A stretch of 8,940 nt of DNA from an uncultured Eubacteriales bacterium (GCA_902493155.1 CABUOE010000086.1:1-8940); one strand, 5' to 3'. Positions 1-6,513 are shown, counted from the stretch's first letter. The notes: generated by a model not told the origin, from the letters alone. A program made the numbers and translations.

Positions 1-411
1 GCAATGCTAAAATGCCTGCATTTTAGTTGCCGCATACTGCGGCCAAAGGTTTTCTGTGAAAACCTTTGCAGTTGCGTTTATTATACCACAATTTGATTGC
101 GCGAAGCGCAATCAGTGGCGTAGCCGCAGGGGCGATAGCCCCAATTTGTGATAAAATGTTCTCACATTTCCCGCGCCAGCGGGATAAAAGCGCCTTTTAG
201 GCGCTTTGCAAACAGCTTCGCTGTTTGCTAGTGAGGTTATTATACCATATCTGCAAGCCTTATTGGGCTTGCATGCCGCTTTCAGCGGCACAAAACGGCT
301 TTAGCCGTTTTGCTATGGTGATAATCATCCACAAAAAAGTTTTGCAACACAAAACTTTGCGCCGTTGGCGCATGGCATACTTTGTATGCCATTTGTGGAT
401 ATTATACCATA
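1..411 (-). repeat. Array of three-arm palindrome modules (left copy)
   Basis: Almost every base lies in a perfect or near-perfect hairpin. Stems are at 7-15/18-26, 29-34/38-43, 44-53/59-68, 95-102/106-113, 115-119/123-127 (one G-T wobble), 129-133/138-142, 169-174/179-184, 187-194/200-207, 208-216/220-228, 252-259/266-273, 274-280/284-290, 291-299/304-312, 336-344/350-358, 359-363/367-371 and 372-380/384-392. They fall in groups of three. Each group is closed by an outer stem (1-4/72-75, 161-165/231-235, 245-249/314-318, 327-335/392-400; the group at 95-142 has a weaker one), giving cloverleaf-like four-way junctions. Between modules, boxes reading TGGTATAAT on the minus strand (80-88, 239-247, 401-409) alternate with TGATAA-type boxes (near 150 and 320). 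No coding content is convincing. The array continues past the left edge. Bases 412-562 hold nothing I recognise. Function is unknown. Confidence 0.85.
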
Positions 412-562
412 ATATGGACGAAAAATTAAGAAGATTTCCTGAATATTTGTAATGAGCTGCTTCATAATAGGAAAATGATTGCGATAACATTTCGAAGGTC
501 GGCATAAACCTTAGAATATCCTCTGTCTCCTTTTGATTTTTATGGATTATCTTCCCAAACGG

Positions 563-591
563 TTGACGGACAGGTCGAAAACAACTATACT
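563..591 (+). promoter_or_regulatory. Sigma-A promoter of galE
   Basis: The -35 box TTGACG (563-568) and -10 box TATACT (586-591) are separated by exactly 17 bases. The predicted start near 598 gives a leader of about 40 bases before the galE ATG. No operator or attenuator is evident in this short leader. Confidence 0.75.
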
Positions 592-636
592 GAAATCGAA
601 AAAAGAATTACTACTACAGTAACAGGAGGTATCCCT

Positions 637-1644
637 ATGGCAGTATTAGTAACAGGCGGAGCCGGATACATTGGTTCCCATACCTGTGTAGAACTCTTGA
701 ACGAAGGCGAAGAAATCGTCATCGTCGACAACTTTGTCAACTCCAAGCCGGAGGCCTTGAACCGCATCCGTGAAATCACCGGAAAAGACTTTAAATTCTA
801 TGAAGTCGATCTGCTGGATAAGGATGGCCTAGAAAAAGTCTTCCAGCAAAATGAAATCGACGCTGTCATCCACTTTGCCGGCCTGAAAGCGGTGGGAGAA
901 AGCGTTTCGAAACCCCTCCTCTATTACCACAACAACATCACCGGCACCCTGATTCTCTGTGAACTAATGGAGCAATATGGGGTAAAACGGATGGTGTTCA
1001 GTTCTTCTGCTACCGTTTACGGCGCACCTAAATCGGTGCCCATCCAGGAAGATTTTCCTCTGTCCACTACCAATCCTTATGGCTCCACTAAACTGATGAT
1101 CGAGGGCATTCTTCGCGATCTGTATGTGGCCGACAAAGATTGGTCCATCGCTCTGCTGCGGTACTTTAACCCTATCGGCGCCCACAAAAGCGGCCTCATC
1201 GGTGAGGATCCCAACGGTATTCCCAACAACCTGCTCCCCTATATCGCCCAGGTTGCTTCCGGGAAGCTGGAGTGCTTATCGGTCTACGGCAACGACTACG
1301 ACACCGTAGACGGAACCGGTGTCCGCGACTACATCCACGTAGTGGATTTGGCGCTGGGCCATTTGAAAGCTTTGGCTAAAATCCGCAAAGACAAGGGCGT
1401 AGACGCCTATAACCTGGGAACTGGCACTGGATATTCCGTGCTCCAGATGGTAGATGCCTTCGAAAAAGCCAGCGGCAAAAAAGTCAACTACAAAATCGCG
1501 CCACGCCGCCCCGGCGACATCGCCGAGTGTTACGCCGACCCCACCAAGGCAAAAGAAGTTTTGGGCTGGCAGGCACAGAGAGGCGTCGAAGAGATGTGTA
1601 AAGATTCCTGGAACTTTACCGCAAAAAATCCCAACGGACTATAA
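637..1644 (+). CDS. galE: UDP-glucose 4-epimerase
   Basis: GalE interconverts UDP-galactose and UDP-glucose in the cytoplasm with bound NAD, completing the Leloir pathway and supplying UDP-galactose for surface sugars. The 335-aa product matches the usual length (about 338 in E. coli). The Rossmann motif GGAGYIGS is at residues 7-14. The short-chain dehydrogenase catalytic set is present: Ser in FSSSATVYG (121-129), Tyr148 and Lys152 in NPYGSTK. The substrate-side motif YFNPIGAH (176-183) and the late RRPGD motif (290-294) are typical. The ATG is set by AGGAGGT at 624-630, six bases upstream. It has its own promoter and a terminator right after the stop, so it is probably monocistronic. An alpha-galactosidase lies 1.5 kb downstream on the same strand, separated by minus-strand genes. 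The family call is firm; specificity for UDP-GlcNAc as well cannot be excluded. Confidence 0.96.
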   Translation: MAVLVTGGAGYIGSHTCVELLNEGEEIVIVDNFVNSKPEALNRIREITGKDFKFYEVDLLDKDGLEKVFQQNEIDAVIHFAGLKAVGESVSKPLLYYHNNITGTLILCELMEQYGVKRMVFSSSATVYGAPKSVPIQEDFPLSTTNPYGSTKLMIEGILRDLYVADKDWSIALLRYFNPIGAHKSGLIGEDPNGIPNNLLPYIAQVASGKLECLSVYGNDYDTVDGTGVRDYIHVVDLALGHLKALAKIRKDKGVDAYNLGTGTGYSVLQMVDAFEKASGKKVNYKIAPRRPGDIAECYADPTKAKEVLGWQAQRGVEEMCKDSWNFTAKNPNGL

Positions 1645-1655
1645 ATTGTAAAAAA

Positions 1656-1688
1656 CCCCCGGATGAGAGCTTCATCCGGGGGAATTAT
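1656..1688. terminator. Bidirectional terminator between galE and the 75-aa gene
   Basis: An 11-bp perfect GC-rich stem (1656-1666 with 1672-1682) closes a 5-base loop. It is flanked by an A-run on the left (1650-1655) and a T-rich stretch on the right, so it can end transcripts from both sides. On the minus strand the stem is followed by six T residues. It sits between the stops of two convergent genes. Confidence 0.9.
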
Positions 1689-1709
1689 TTTCTCGTGTTT
1701 TCATCTACC

Positions 1710-1937
1710 CTATTTTTCCTTGGACAAAATGTCAGCCGCTTCAGCAGGAGTCTGAATGCGCACCTCTCTGTCCAGTAAATAACTTAAAACATAGTTCCAT
1801 TCTTCAACAGAAAAATCCTTGGAATCTATCTTCTTCAGGAGCGCCTGTATCTCTTGGAAGTTCTGTACACACTTTAAATCCGACAGATAATCGCAACCCA
1901 ATTTCAAAGCTAATTGATCCAGCAAATCAGTCTTCAT
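1710..1937 (-). CDS. Small protein of unknown function, 75 aa
   Basis: I do not recognise a characterised family. The start at 1937 is chosen because AGGAGG (1945-1950, complement) sits seven bases upstream. A longer frame to 1988 would add 17 residues without a ribosome binding site, and those bases include the inverted repeat at 1963-1974. The product begins MKTDLLDQLALKLGC, is mildly acidic, rich in Leu and predicted-helical stretches, and has no signal peptide or membrane segment. Its C-terminal third (EEWNYVLSYLLDREVRIQTP, then AEAADIL) reads as one or two short helices. A small regulatory or protein-binding role is conceivable but not shown. The gene has an unusually good promoter (2035-2063) placed inside a pair of inverted repeats next to a recombinase gene, so its expression may be switched on and off by DNA inversion. 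It ends at a shared terminator. Confidence 0.8.
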   Translation of the reverse strand: MKTDLLDQLALKLGCDYLSDLKCVQNFQEIQALLKKIDSKDFSVEEWNYVLSYLLDREVRIQTPAEAADILSKEK

Positions 1938-1944
1938 TTTTTCT

Positions 1945-1950
1945 CCTCCT
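1945..1950 (-). promoter_or_regulatory. Ribosome binding site fixing the start of the 75-aa gene
   Basis: AGGAGG on the minus strand lies seven bases before the ATG at 1937. It decides the start against the upstream in-frame ATG at 1988, which lacks such a site. Confidence 0.85.
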
Positions 1951-2034
1951 GGCAAGGCCATCCAAAAAGTACACATAAAAATTGACATTTTTATAGACTG
2001 TTATCGGAGCCATGGATAGTATTTCTAAAAAGAT

Positions 2035-2063
2035 ATTATAACACTTACCTAAAACATTGTCAA
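2035..2063 (-). promoter_or_regulatory. Consensus sigma-A promoter of the 75-aa gene
   Basis: On the minus strand TTGACA (2058-2063) and TATAAT (2035-2040) are both perfect, with 17 bases between them and a TGT before the -10 box, so it is also an extended -10. Transcription should start near 2028, leaving a leader of about 90 bases. It is the best promoter in the window and lies between the inverted repeats. Confidence 0.85.
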
Positions 2064-2085
2064 TTTATTGGAAAAAATGGGAAAA

Positions 2086-2094
2086 TGTTATAAG
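2086..2094 (+). promoter_or_regulatory. Possible extended -10 element pointing away from the 75-aa gene
   Basis: TGTTATAAG on the plus strand fits an extended -10 box, but the -35 region (TATTGG at 2066-2071) is poor. It forms an 8-bp inverted repeat (TTATAACA 2036-2043, TGTTATAA 2086-2093) with the -10 region of the opposite promoter. If active, it would drive antisense RNA toward the recombinase gene now, or the 75-aa gene after inversion. Confidence 0.3.
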
Positions 2095-2192
2095 ATTTTA
2101 GAATATGAATTGAAAGCTCTAATTATGTTCAAAATTCTCACAAAGTGTACTTTTTGAAACAAACTAATACAGTTATTTTAGAAAATACTTGC

Positions 2193-2210
2193 ATAATTGT
2201 TATCAATTAT
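2193..2210. repeat. AT-rich perfect palindrome
   Basis: ATAATTG (2193-2199) and CAATTAT (2204-2210) are perfectly complementary around TTAT. On the minus strand it follows the recombinase stop and a run of eight T residues (2215-2222). The stem is too AT-rich to be a convincing terminator; it faintly resembles a Fur-type operator, but no gene nearby fits iron control. Confidence 0.4.
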
Positions 2211-2236
2211 TTATAAAAAAAACAGCGGACATTTCC

Positions 2237-2833
2237 TTATTTTTCCAATATTTTCGATTTTCGGTATAATGTAGTTACTGAAAAGCCTAATAAACGGGCC
2301 GCTTCCTGGGCCGTATACCGCCCCTCCCGCCAACTGGAGCAGATATCCGCAAATTCGTCCGGTATCGGCAATTCCGGACGCCCAAATTTTACGCCACGCA
2401 GCTTTGCCGCTTGAATCCCCTCAGCCTGTCGGCGCCGGATATTTTCCCGCTCGTTTTCCGCCACAAAAGAAAGAAGCTGCAATACCAAATCGCTGATAAA
2501 AGTTCCCAGCAAATCTTTTCCCCGGCGGGTATCCAAGAGGGGCATGTCCATAATATATACGTCTATCCCCTTATCCCGGGTAATTTTCTTCCACTCATCT
2601 AAAATTTCCTCATAATTTCTTCCCAGGCGGTCAATGCTCTTCATGACGAGCAGGTCGCCTTCTTTTAATTTCCGGAGCATTTTTTGATAGGCGGGACGGT
2701 CAAAATCCTTTCCGCTTTGTTTGTCTACAAATATCTGGTTTGATGGGACGCCAAATTGGGACAGCGCCAAAAGCTGGCGGTCCTCATTCTGATCTTTGCT
2801 GGATACTCGCGCATAGCCGTATGTCATTTTCAT
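2237..2833 (-). CDS. Small serine recombinase (resolvase/invertase family)
   Basis: This 198-aa protein has the catalytic resolvase domain followed by a C-terminal helix-turn-helix, the classic layout of gamma-delta resolvase, Hin and Pin. From this start, the motif YGYARVSSKDQN places the nucleophile at Ser11 with the partner Arg9. The active-site arginines are in SIDRLGR (66-72). The long E-helix and linker appear as ENERENIRRRQAEG with the ending KFGRP. The DNA-binding helix pair is TAQEAARLLGFSVTTLYRKS near the C-terminus. The enzyme would cut both strands at a 2-bp core with a Ser-DNA link. The ATG at 2833 is preferred because its A overlaps the stop of a small upstream ORF (TGATG); starts at 2839 or 2827 are possible. 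No transposase or cargo is next to it, so a local inversion or resolution role fits better than transposition. A pair of inverted repeats lies 80-270 bp past its stop. Confidence 0.92.
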   Translation of the reverse strand: MKMTYGYARVSSKDQNEDRQLLALSQFGVPSNQIFVDKQSGKDFDRPAYQKMLRKLKEGDLLVMKSIDRLGRNYEEILDEWKKITRDKGIDVYIMDMPLLDTRRGKDLLGTFISDLVLQLLSFVAENERENIRRRQAEGIQAAKLRGVKFGRPELPIPDEFADICSSWREGRYTAQEAARLLGFSVTTLYRKSKILEK

Positions 2834-2916
2834 CACCATTCCTTATTGAATTTGCTGCGAATTCGCTCCTTTTTGGGAACGAAAGGAACAAATTTTTTCA
2901 AAAATTGATTTTTCAC
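2833..2916 (-). CDS. 27-codon ORF coupled to the recombinase
   Basis: A GTG at 2916 is preceded at seven bases by AAGGAG (2924-2929, complement) and opens a 27-codon frame (MKNQFLKKFVPF, then a very basic C-terminal half ending NKEW). Its TGA stop shares one base with the recombinase ATG, a standard translational-coupling overlap. The peptide is strongly basic (many Lys and Arg), has no signal or membrane segment, and is not recognised. It may be a leader that couples recombinase translation, or a small DNA-binding accessory peptide. The ribosome site and the exact overlap make it credible despite its size. Confidence 0.6.
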   Translation of the reverse strand: MKNQFLKKFVPFVPKKERIRSKFNKEW

Positions 2917-2928
2917 ACTGCCTCTCCT

Positions 2929-2978
2929 TTTTAAAAACTACAGTGGATATTTTACCCTTTTTACATGAGTTTTTAAAA
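2929..2978. repeat. 11-bp inverted repeat between the divergent genes
   Basis: TTTTAAAAACT (2929-2939) and AGTTTTTAAAA (2968-2978) are perfect inverted copies with 28 bases between them. They lie directly upstream of the small ORF and recombinase (minus) and about 165 bp upstream of the alpha-galactosidase (plus). This could be an operator or recombinase accessory site. I see no strong promoter for either gene in 2979-3142, only AT-rich sequence with weak -10-like boxes. Confidence 0.45.
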
Positions 2979-3142
2979 GACAGACTGTAAAATCTCCTTT
3001 TGATTGGATGCGATGATAGGTTTGTGCAATTTATTGTGAAAAAAACGTCTTGTATTATGGGAAAATTTACGGTACACTGAGACTATTATGATACGCGTCA
3101 GATATCCGGACAAAATTTTTCCCGAAAGAAAGGAAAGTTTCG

Positions 3143-5350
3143 ATGAAGATTACCTTTGATAAATCCCGTCAGATTTTTCATCTGCAGACTCAAAACGTTT
3201 CCTATGTAATGAAGGTGGCTTTTGACCGCTACCTGCTCCATCTATACTGGGGCCAGCGCATCGAAGACGCAACGGCCCTCGATTATCTCATGGAACAGAC
3301 CGATGAGCGGCTGGCTTTTTATCCGGTAGCGCCCAAAACCGAAAACTTCTGTCTTGGTATGGCTCCTCAGGAAGTCCCTGTTTATGGCAGCGGGGATTAC
3401 CGCGGCCCCGCTGTGGAATGCAGATTGGAAAACGGCTCGGAAGTTTTAGCCCTCTGGTATAAAAGCCATGAAATCCTAAAAGGAAAACCTTCTCTCCCCG
3501 GCCTTCCCGCGACCTATGCGGAAAACGAGGATGAGGCCATGACCCTTCGCATTACTCTCCGGGACGATGTGGCCAATTTAGATGTCGTTTTGAGCTACTC
3601 GATTTTTGAGGGCAGCGACGCCATTGCCCGCAGCACCAAGGTTGTCAATCACGGTACAAACGATTTGCTGTTGAATCGGGTGTTTTCTTTCAATGTGGAC
3701 CTGCCCCAGTCAGCGGATTACCGTTTTTTGCAGCTAGCAGGCTGTTGGGGCAACGAACGGAACATCCGCACCACTCCCCTGCATCAGGGAACCCAATCCA
3801 TCGAGAGCACCCGAGGGGCCAGCTCCCATTTTGAAAACCCGTTTCTGGCATTGCTGTCTCCCGGTGCCGACGAACAGCAGGGGCAGGTCTACGGGTTTAG
3901 CCTAGTCTATTCCGGCAGTTTTCGGATGAGCGCCGAGCTGAACATACTGGACTTTGTCCGGGTTCAGGGCGGTATCCATCCTCAAAACTTCAGCTGGAAG
4001 CTCGGCCCCGGAAAGTCCTTCACCGCTCCGGAAGCGGTACTGGTCTTTTCGGATCAAGGATTGAACGCCATGTCCCATACCTATCATACCCTTTATCAGA
4101 GAAGGCTCTGCCGGGGAAAATTCCGGGATCAGGAACGCCCCATCCTCATCAACAGCTGGGAGGCAGCCTACTTCGACATCACCGAGGAAAAGCTTCTGGG
4201 CTTAGCCAAAGAAGCCGCCGATCTGGGGATTGAATTGTTTGTCATGGACGATGGCTGGTTCGGCAAACGGGACAACGACCGCTGCTCCTTGGGAGATTGG
4301 GTCGTCGACCGAAGGAAACTGCCCGGCGGCATTAAAGGGATCGCCGACAAAATGAAGGCGCTTGGCATTCAATTCGGCCTCTGGGTAGAACCGGAGATGG
4401 TTTCGCCTGACAGCGATCTATTCCGGGCCCACCCTGACTGGTGCCTCCATGTACCTCAGCGGGAACTGTCGTTGGGGCGGCAGCAATTGGTGCTGGACCT
4501 TTCCCGGGACGACGTCTGCGACTACATCATCGACGCCATGACCAAGGTTTTCGAAAGCGCCGACTTAAGCTACGTCAAGTGGGATTATAACCGGAATCTG
4601 TCGGAAATCGGCTCCGCCGCCCTTCCAGCCAGCCGGCAGGGGGAAACTGCCCACCGCTACATTCTGGGATTATACCGGATCATGGAAACCCTTGTTACCC
4701 GGTTCCCGGACATTCTTTTTGAAAGCTGCTCCGGCGGAGGCGGACGGTTCGATCCCGGCATGCTCTACTACATGCCCCAGGTCTGGACCAGTGACAACAG
4801 CGACGCCATTGCCCGCACCAAAATCCAGTATGGAACAAGCCTCGTCTATCCCATTAGCGCCATGGGCGCTCACCTATCCGCCGTGCCCAACCATCAGCTC
4901 TGCCGGACAACACCTTTGGATACGCGGGCCAATGTGGCCTATTTCGGAGCGTTTGGCTACGAGCTGGAGCTGAGTCAGCTTTCGGAAGAAGAAAAGAAAG
5001 AAATCAAAAAACAGGTGGAATTCTACAAGGAGATTCGCAGTCTGGTGCAGTTCGGCGACTTTTACCGGCTGGTGAGTCCTTTTGAAAAAGGCGCTGCGGC
5101 CTGGATGTCCGTCTCGAGGGCCCGGGAGGAAGCTTTCGTCGTCTACGTATATCATCTCATCAATGTAGAACAGCCCAATTTCAGATTAAAGCTCAATGGG
5201 CTTAATCCAAAGGCCCTATATGAGGTTCAGGGGGATGGCAGAACCGTCACATTGCCGGGGGACGTCCTTATGAACGCCGGGATCTTTGTGCCGAGGCCCA
5301 AAAAAGATTTTGAAATCCACTGTTACCATCTGAAGCAGGTTTCAAAATAG
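3143..5350 (+). CDS. Alpha-galactosidase, glycoside hydrolase family 36
   Basis: The enzyme hydrolyses terminal alpha-1,6-galactose from melibiose, raffinose and related oligosaccharides with retention of configuration. Its 735 aa match the full-length tetrameric GH36 enzymes of Firmicutes (about 730). It has the N-terminal beta-sandwich (about 1-320), the central TIM barrel (about 330-640) and a C-terminal beta domain. Visible signatures are NSWEAAYFDI (337-346), FVMDDGWFGKR (366-376) and GLWVEPEMV (412-420). The nucleophile is Asp481 in YVKWDYNRN. The substrate-site motif ESCSGGGGRFD is at 527-537, and the probable acid/base is Asp551 in TSDNSDA. There is no signal peptide, so it acts in the cytoplasm on imported sugars. 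The ATG is preceded by AAAGGA at eight bases. It appears monocistronic, with a hairpin terminator about 95 bases after the stop. Its galactose would feed the Leloir pathway that includes GalE. The family is certain; the best substrate is not readable. Confidence 0.95.
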   Translation: MKITFDKSRQIFHLQTQNVSYVMKVAFDRYLLHLYWGQRIEDATALDYLMEQTDERLAFYPVAPKTENFCLGMAPQEVPVYGSGDYRGPAVECRLENGSEVLALWYKSHEILKGKPSLPGLPATYAENEDEAMTLRITLRDDVANLDVVLSYSIFEGSDAIARSTKVVNHGTNDLLLNRVFSFNVDLPQSADYRFLQLAGCWGNERNIRTTPLHQGTQSIESTRGASSHFENPFLALLSPGADEQQGQVYGFSLVYSGSFRMSAELNILDFVRVQGGIHPQNFSWKLGPGKSFTAPEAVLVFSDQGLNAMSHTYHTLYQRRLCRGKFRDQERPILINSWEAAYFDITEEKLLGLAKEAADLGIELFVMDDGWFGKRDNDRCSLGDWVVDRRKLPGGIKGIADKMKALGIQFGLWVEPEMVSPDSDLFRAHPDWCLHVPQRELSLGRQQLVLDLSRDDVCDYIIDAMTKVFESADLSYVKWDYNRNLSEIGSAALPASRQGETAHRYILGLYRIMETLVTRFPDILFESCSGGGGRFDPGMLYYMPQVWTSDNSDAIARTKIQYGTSLVYPISAMGAHLSAVPNHQLCRTTPLDTRANVAYFGAFGYELELSQLSEEEKKEIKKQVEFYKEIRSLVQFGDFYRLVSPFEKGAAAWMSVSRAREEAFVVYVYHLINVEQPNFRLKLNGLNPKALYEVQGDGRTVTLPGDVLMNAGIFVPRPKKDFEIHCYHLKQVSK

Positions 5351-5443
5351 ATAAAAGTCGGCTGCAATAAATACAGGCGGGAGAATTTGGAAGGAAGGAC
5401 TGTACCCTTTCTGTTTGGCCCATCCAATGGTATAGAAGAACGA

Positions 5444-5473
5444 AAAAAGGAGAGGAAGATTCCTCTCCTTTTT
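5444..5473. terminator. Bidirectional terminator between alpha-galactosidase and GNAT gene
   Basis: AAAAAGGAGAGGA (5444-5456) pairs perfectly with 5461-5473 around a four-base loop. The stem starts with an A-run and ends with a T-run, so it works in both directions. It separates two convergent genes. Confidence 0.85.
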
Positions 5474-5541
5474 CTGTCTGTTGTCAGTGGACCGGATTTA
5501 TAAAATTCCAAAGGCCGGAAAAGAAATGTTCCTATCAGCCA

Positions 5542-6336
5542 TTATTCCGCCTCCGACACCAAATCTCGCGAAACGCGGTAGGCCGGGTATTCCCGGTCAT
5601 AATGGTAGCCCAGTTTTTTCGCCAAACCGACTGATTTCAGGTTGGCCGCGTCCCAACTGGGATAAAGTCCTTTTTCAAGACAGGTAAGAACCAATTTTGC
5701 CCCGCAGGCAGCAGCCAAACCCATCTGCCGGTAATCTTGGCGGGTAACAATTTCGATTTCGATACCGCTCTGATATACTGTATAAGAAGAAGCACCCGCT
5801 ACGATTTTTCCATTGTGCCATGCAACAAAACCAAGACCCCGGTTCACATAATCTTTAGAGGACAAAAAATTTCCGCAGAAGTCCCGGGACCACTCCTCCT
5901 GTAACACCAGTTCATATTCTTTTTCGCCGATGGGCGTTAGGAAAAATCCTTCCGGAAGACTTTCGGAGAGGTATTTTAGGTATTCTCGATCGAAAACGTC
6001 GCCGTCCTTATGGATGGCATAACGGGTAATTCTCTCAGCGCGCTCACCGTGAACCTTTTCGATAAGCCGGCTCCAGCCTTCGCCATAGGGCACCATAAAC
6101 ATACAGTCCCGGTTGACCGCGTAATTGGAAACCAGCTCTTCCGCCTTAGGCGCCCCGCTGTCTCCGGCTAAAAAACAAAAATCGCCGCTGACAATTTGGG
6201 CGGCTGTGGGATGCTCGGCATGATCGGCGAAAGCCCGGCCCATACTGCCGTCCAAGCATCCCCAGATCAGTGTTTCCTGAATTCCCTCGTATAAAGAGGC
6301 TATTGCGCTCATCTGCTCTTTTTTCAGTTCTACCAT
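5542..6336 (-). CDS. GNAT-family N-acetyltransferase (ZmaR-like)
   Basis: The 264-aa cytoplasmic protein has a GNAT fold in its C-terminal half, which would move an acetyl group from acetyl-CoA to an amine of unknown identity. The pyrophosphate-binding motif A is visible as YRQMGLAAACGAKLV (202-216; pattern R/Q-x-x-G-x-A), following the strand GIEIEIVTR (191-199). The late motif AANLKSVGLAKKLGYHY (230-246) is typical of motif B. The N-terminal half (about 1-130) lacks obvious GNAT motifs. Length and layout resemble the GNAT_acetyltran family (PF12746), named for zwittermicin A resistance protein ZmaR; that assignment is from memory of the family. The ATG is supported by AAGGAG in a strong ribosome site at 6344-6353. 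It has its own promoter at 6396-6424 and no operon partner, so the context does not name a substrate. Confidence 0.85.
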   Translation of the reverse strand: MVELKKEQMSAIASLYEGIQETLIWGCLDGSMGRAFADHAEHPTAAQIVSGDFCFLAGDSGAPKAEELVSNYAVNRDCMFMVPYGEGWSRLIEKVHGERAERITRYAIHKDGDVFDREYLKYLSESLPEGFFLTPIGEKEYELVLQEEWSRDFCGNFLSSKDYVNRGLGFVAWHNGKIVAGASSYTVYQSGIEIEIVTRQDYRQMGLAAACGAKLVLTCLEKGLYPSWDAANLKSVGLAKKLGYHYDREYPAYRVSRDLVSEAE

Positions 6337-6395
6337 CGTTTTTATCTCCTTTTAAAAAGCGCCAAAAGCGCCCGTTCTTTTTCAGGGTTCTTCAA

Positions 6396-6424
6396 ATTTT
6401 ATCACAAAACTCCCTCTCTGTCCA
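6396..6424 (-). promoter_or_regulatory. Sigma-A promoter of the GNAT gene
   Basis: On the minus strand TGGACA (6419-6424) and TAAAAT (6396-6401) each match consensus at five of six positions and are 17 bases apart. Transcription would begin near 6389, leaving a leader of about 50 bases. A tandem GGCGCTTTT repeat (complement, about 6357-6376) lies in that leader. Confidence 0.7.
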
Positions 6425-6484
6425 GTATGCGGACGTTTTTGACGTTTTTTCTTCGGATTTCCCCAGTTTTCCATAATCTTGCAG

Positions 6485-6513
6485 TTGAAGGAGTTCGTGT
6501 GCTGTGGTATAAT
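6485..6513 (+). promoter_or_regulatory. Promoter reading into the right palindrome array
   Basis: TTGAAG (6485-6490) and a perfect TATAAT (6508-6513) are 17 bases apart, and the -10 box carries the TGG extension. The -10 box is itself the first conserved box of the array. Transcription from about 6520 would produce RNA of the hairpin modules and could continue into the secreted glycosidase gene at 6816. Confidence 0.6.

Larger units (their letters stand above)
1963..2156. repeat. 12-bp inverted repeats enclosing a promoter (putative invertible segment)
   Basis: CAAAAAGTACAC at 1963-1974 is repeated exactly in inverted orientation as GTGTACTTTTTG at 2145-2156. They enclose 170 bp that contain no gene but carry the consensus promoter of the 75-aa gene and a weaker outward promoter candidate on the plus strand. 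The left repeat falls between that promoter and the ribosome binding site; the right one is about 80 bp from the 3' end of the serine recombinase gene. Inversion would turn the promoter away from the gene. The repeat is directly visible; the switch is inferred. Confidence 0.65.

Noticed and set aside
1..411. CRISPR array
   Set aside because: There is no constant direct repeat with unique spacers; the repeated units are hairpins of varying sequence with short conserved boxes, and no cas gene is present.
225..505. Overlapping ORFs of 75 aa (plus) and 81 aa (minus) in the left array region
   Set aside because: Most of their length runs through palindromic stems, there are no convincing ribosome sites, and the translations resemble no protein.
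2193..2210. Fur box or recombinase terminator
   Set aside because: The palindrome is all A/T except one G-C pair per arm, no iron gene is nearby, and the T-run lies before rather than after the hairpin in the recombinase direction.
2237..2833. Remnant of a transposon or prophage around the recombinase
   Set aside because: No transposase, integrase partner, terminal repeats or phage genes are visible; the recombinase is intact and flanked by ordinary genes.
3000..3142. Catabolite-response (cre) site or clear promoter for the alpha-galactosidase
   Set aside because: No stretch fits the cre consensus, and the -10-like boxes (near 3051-3056 and 3084-3092) lack a matching -35 at proper spacing.
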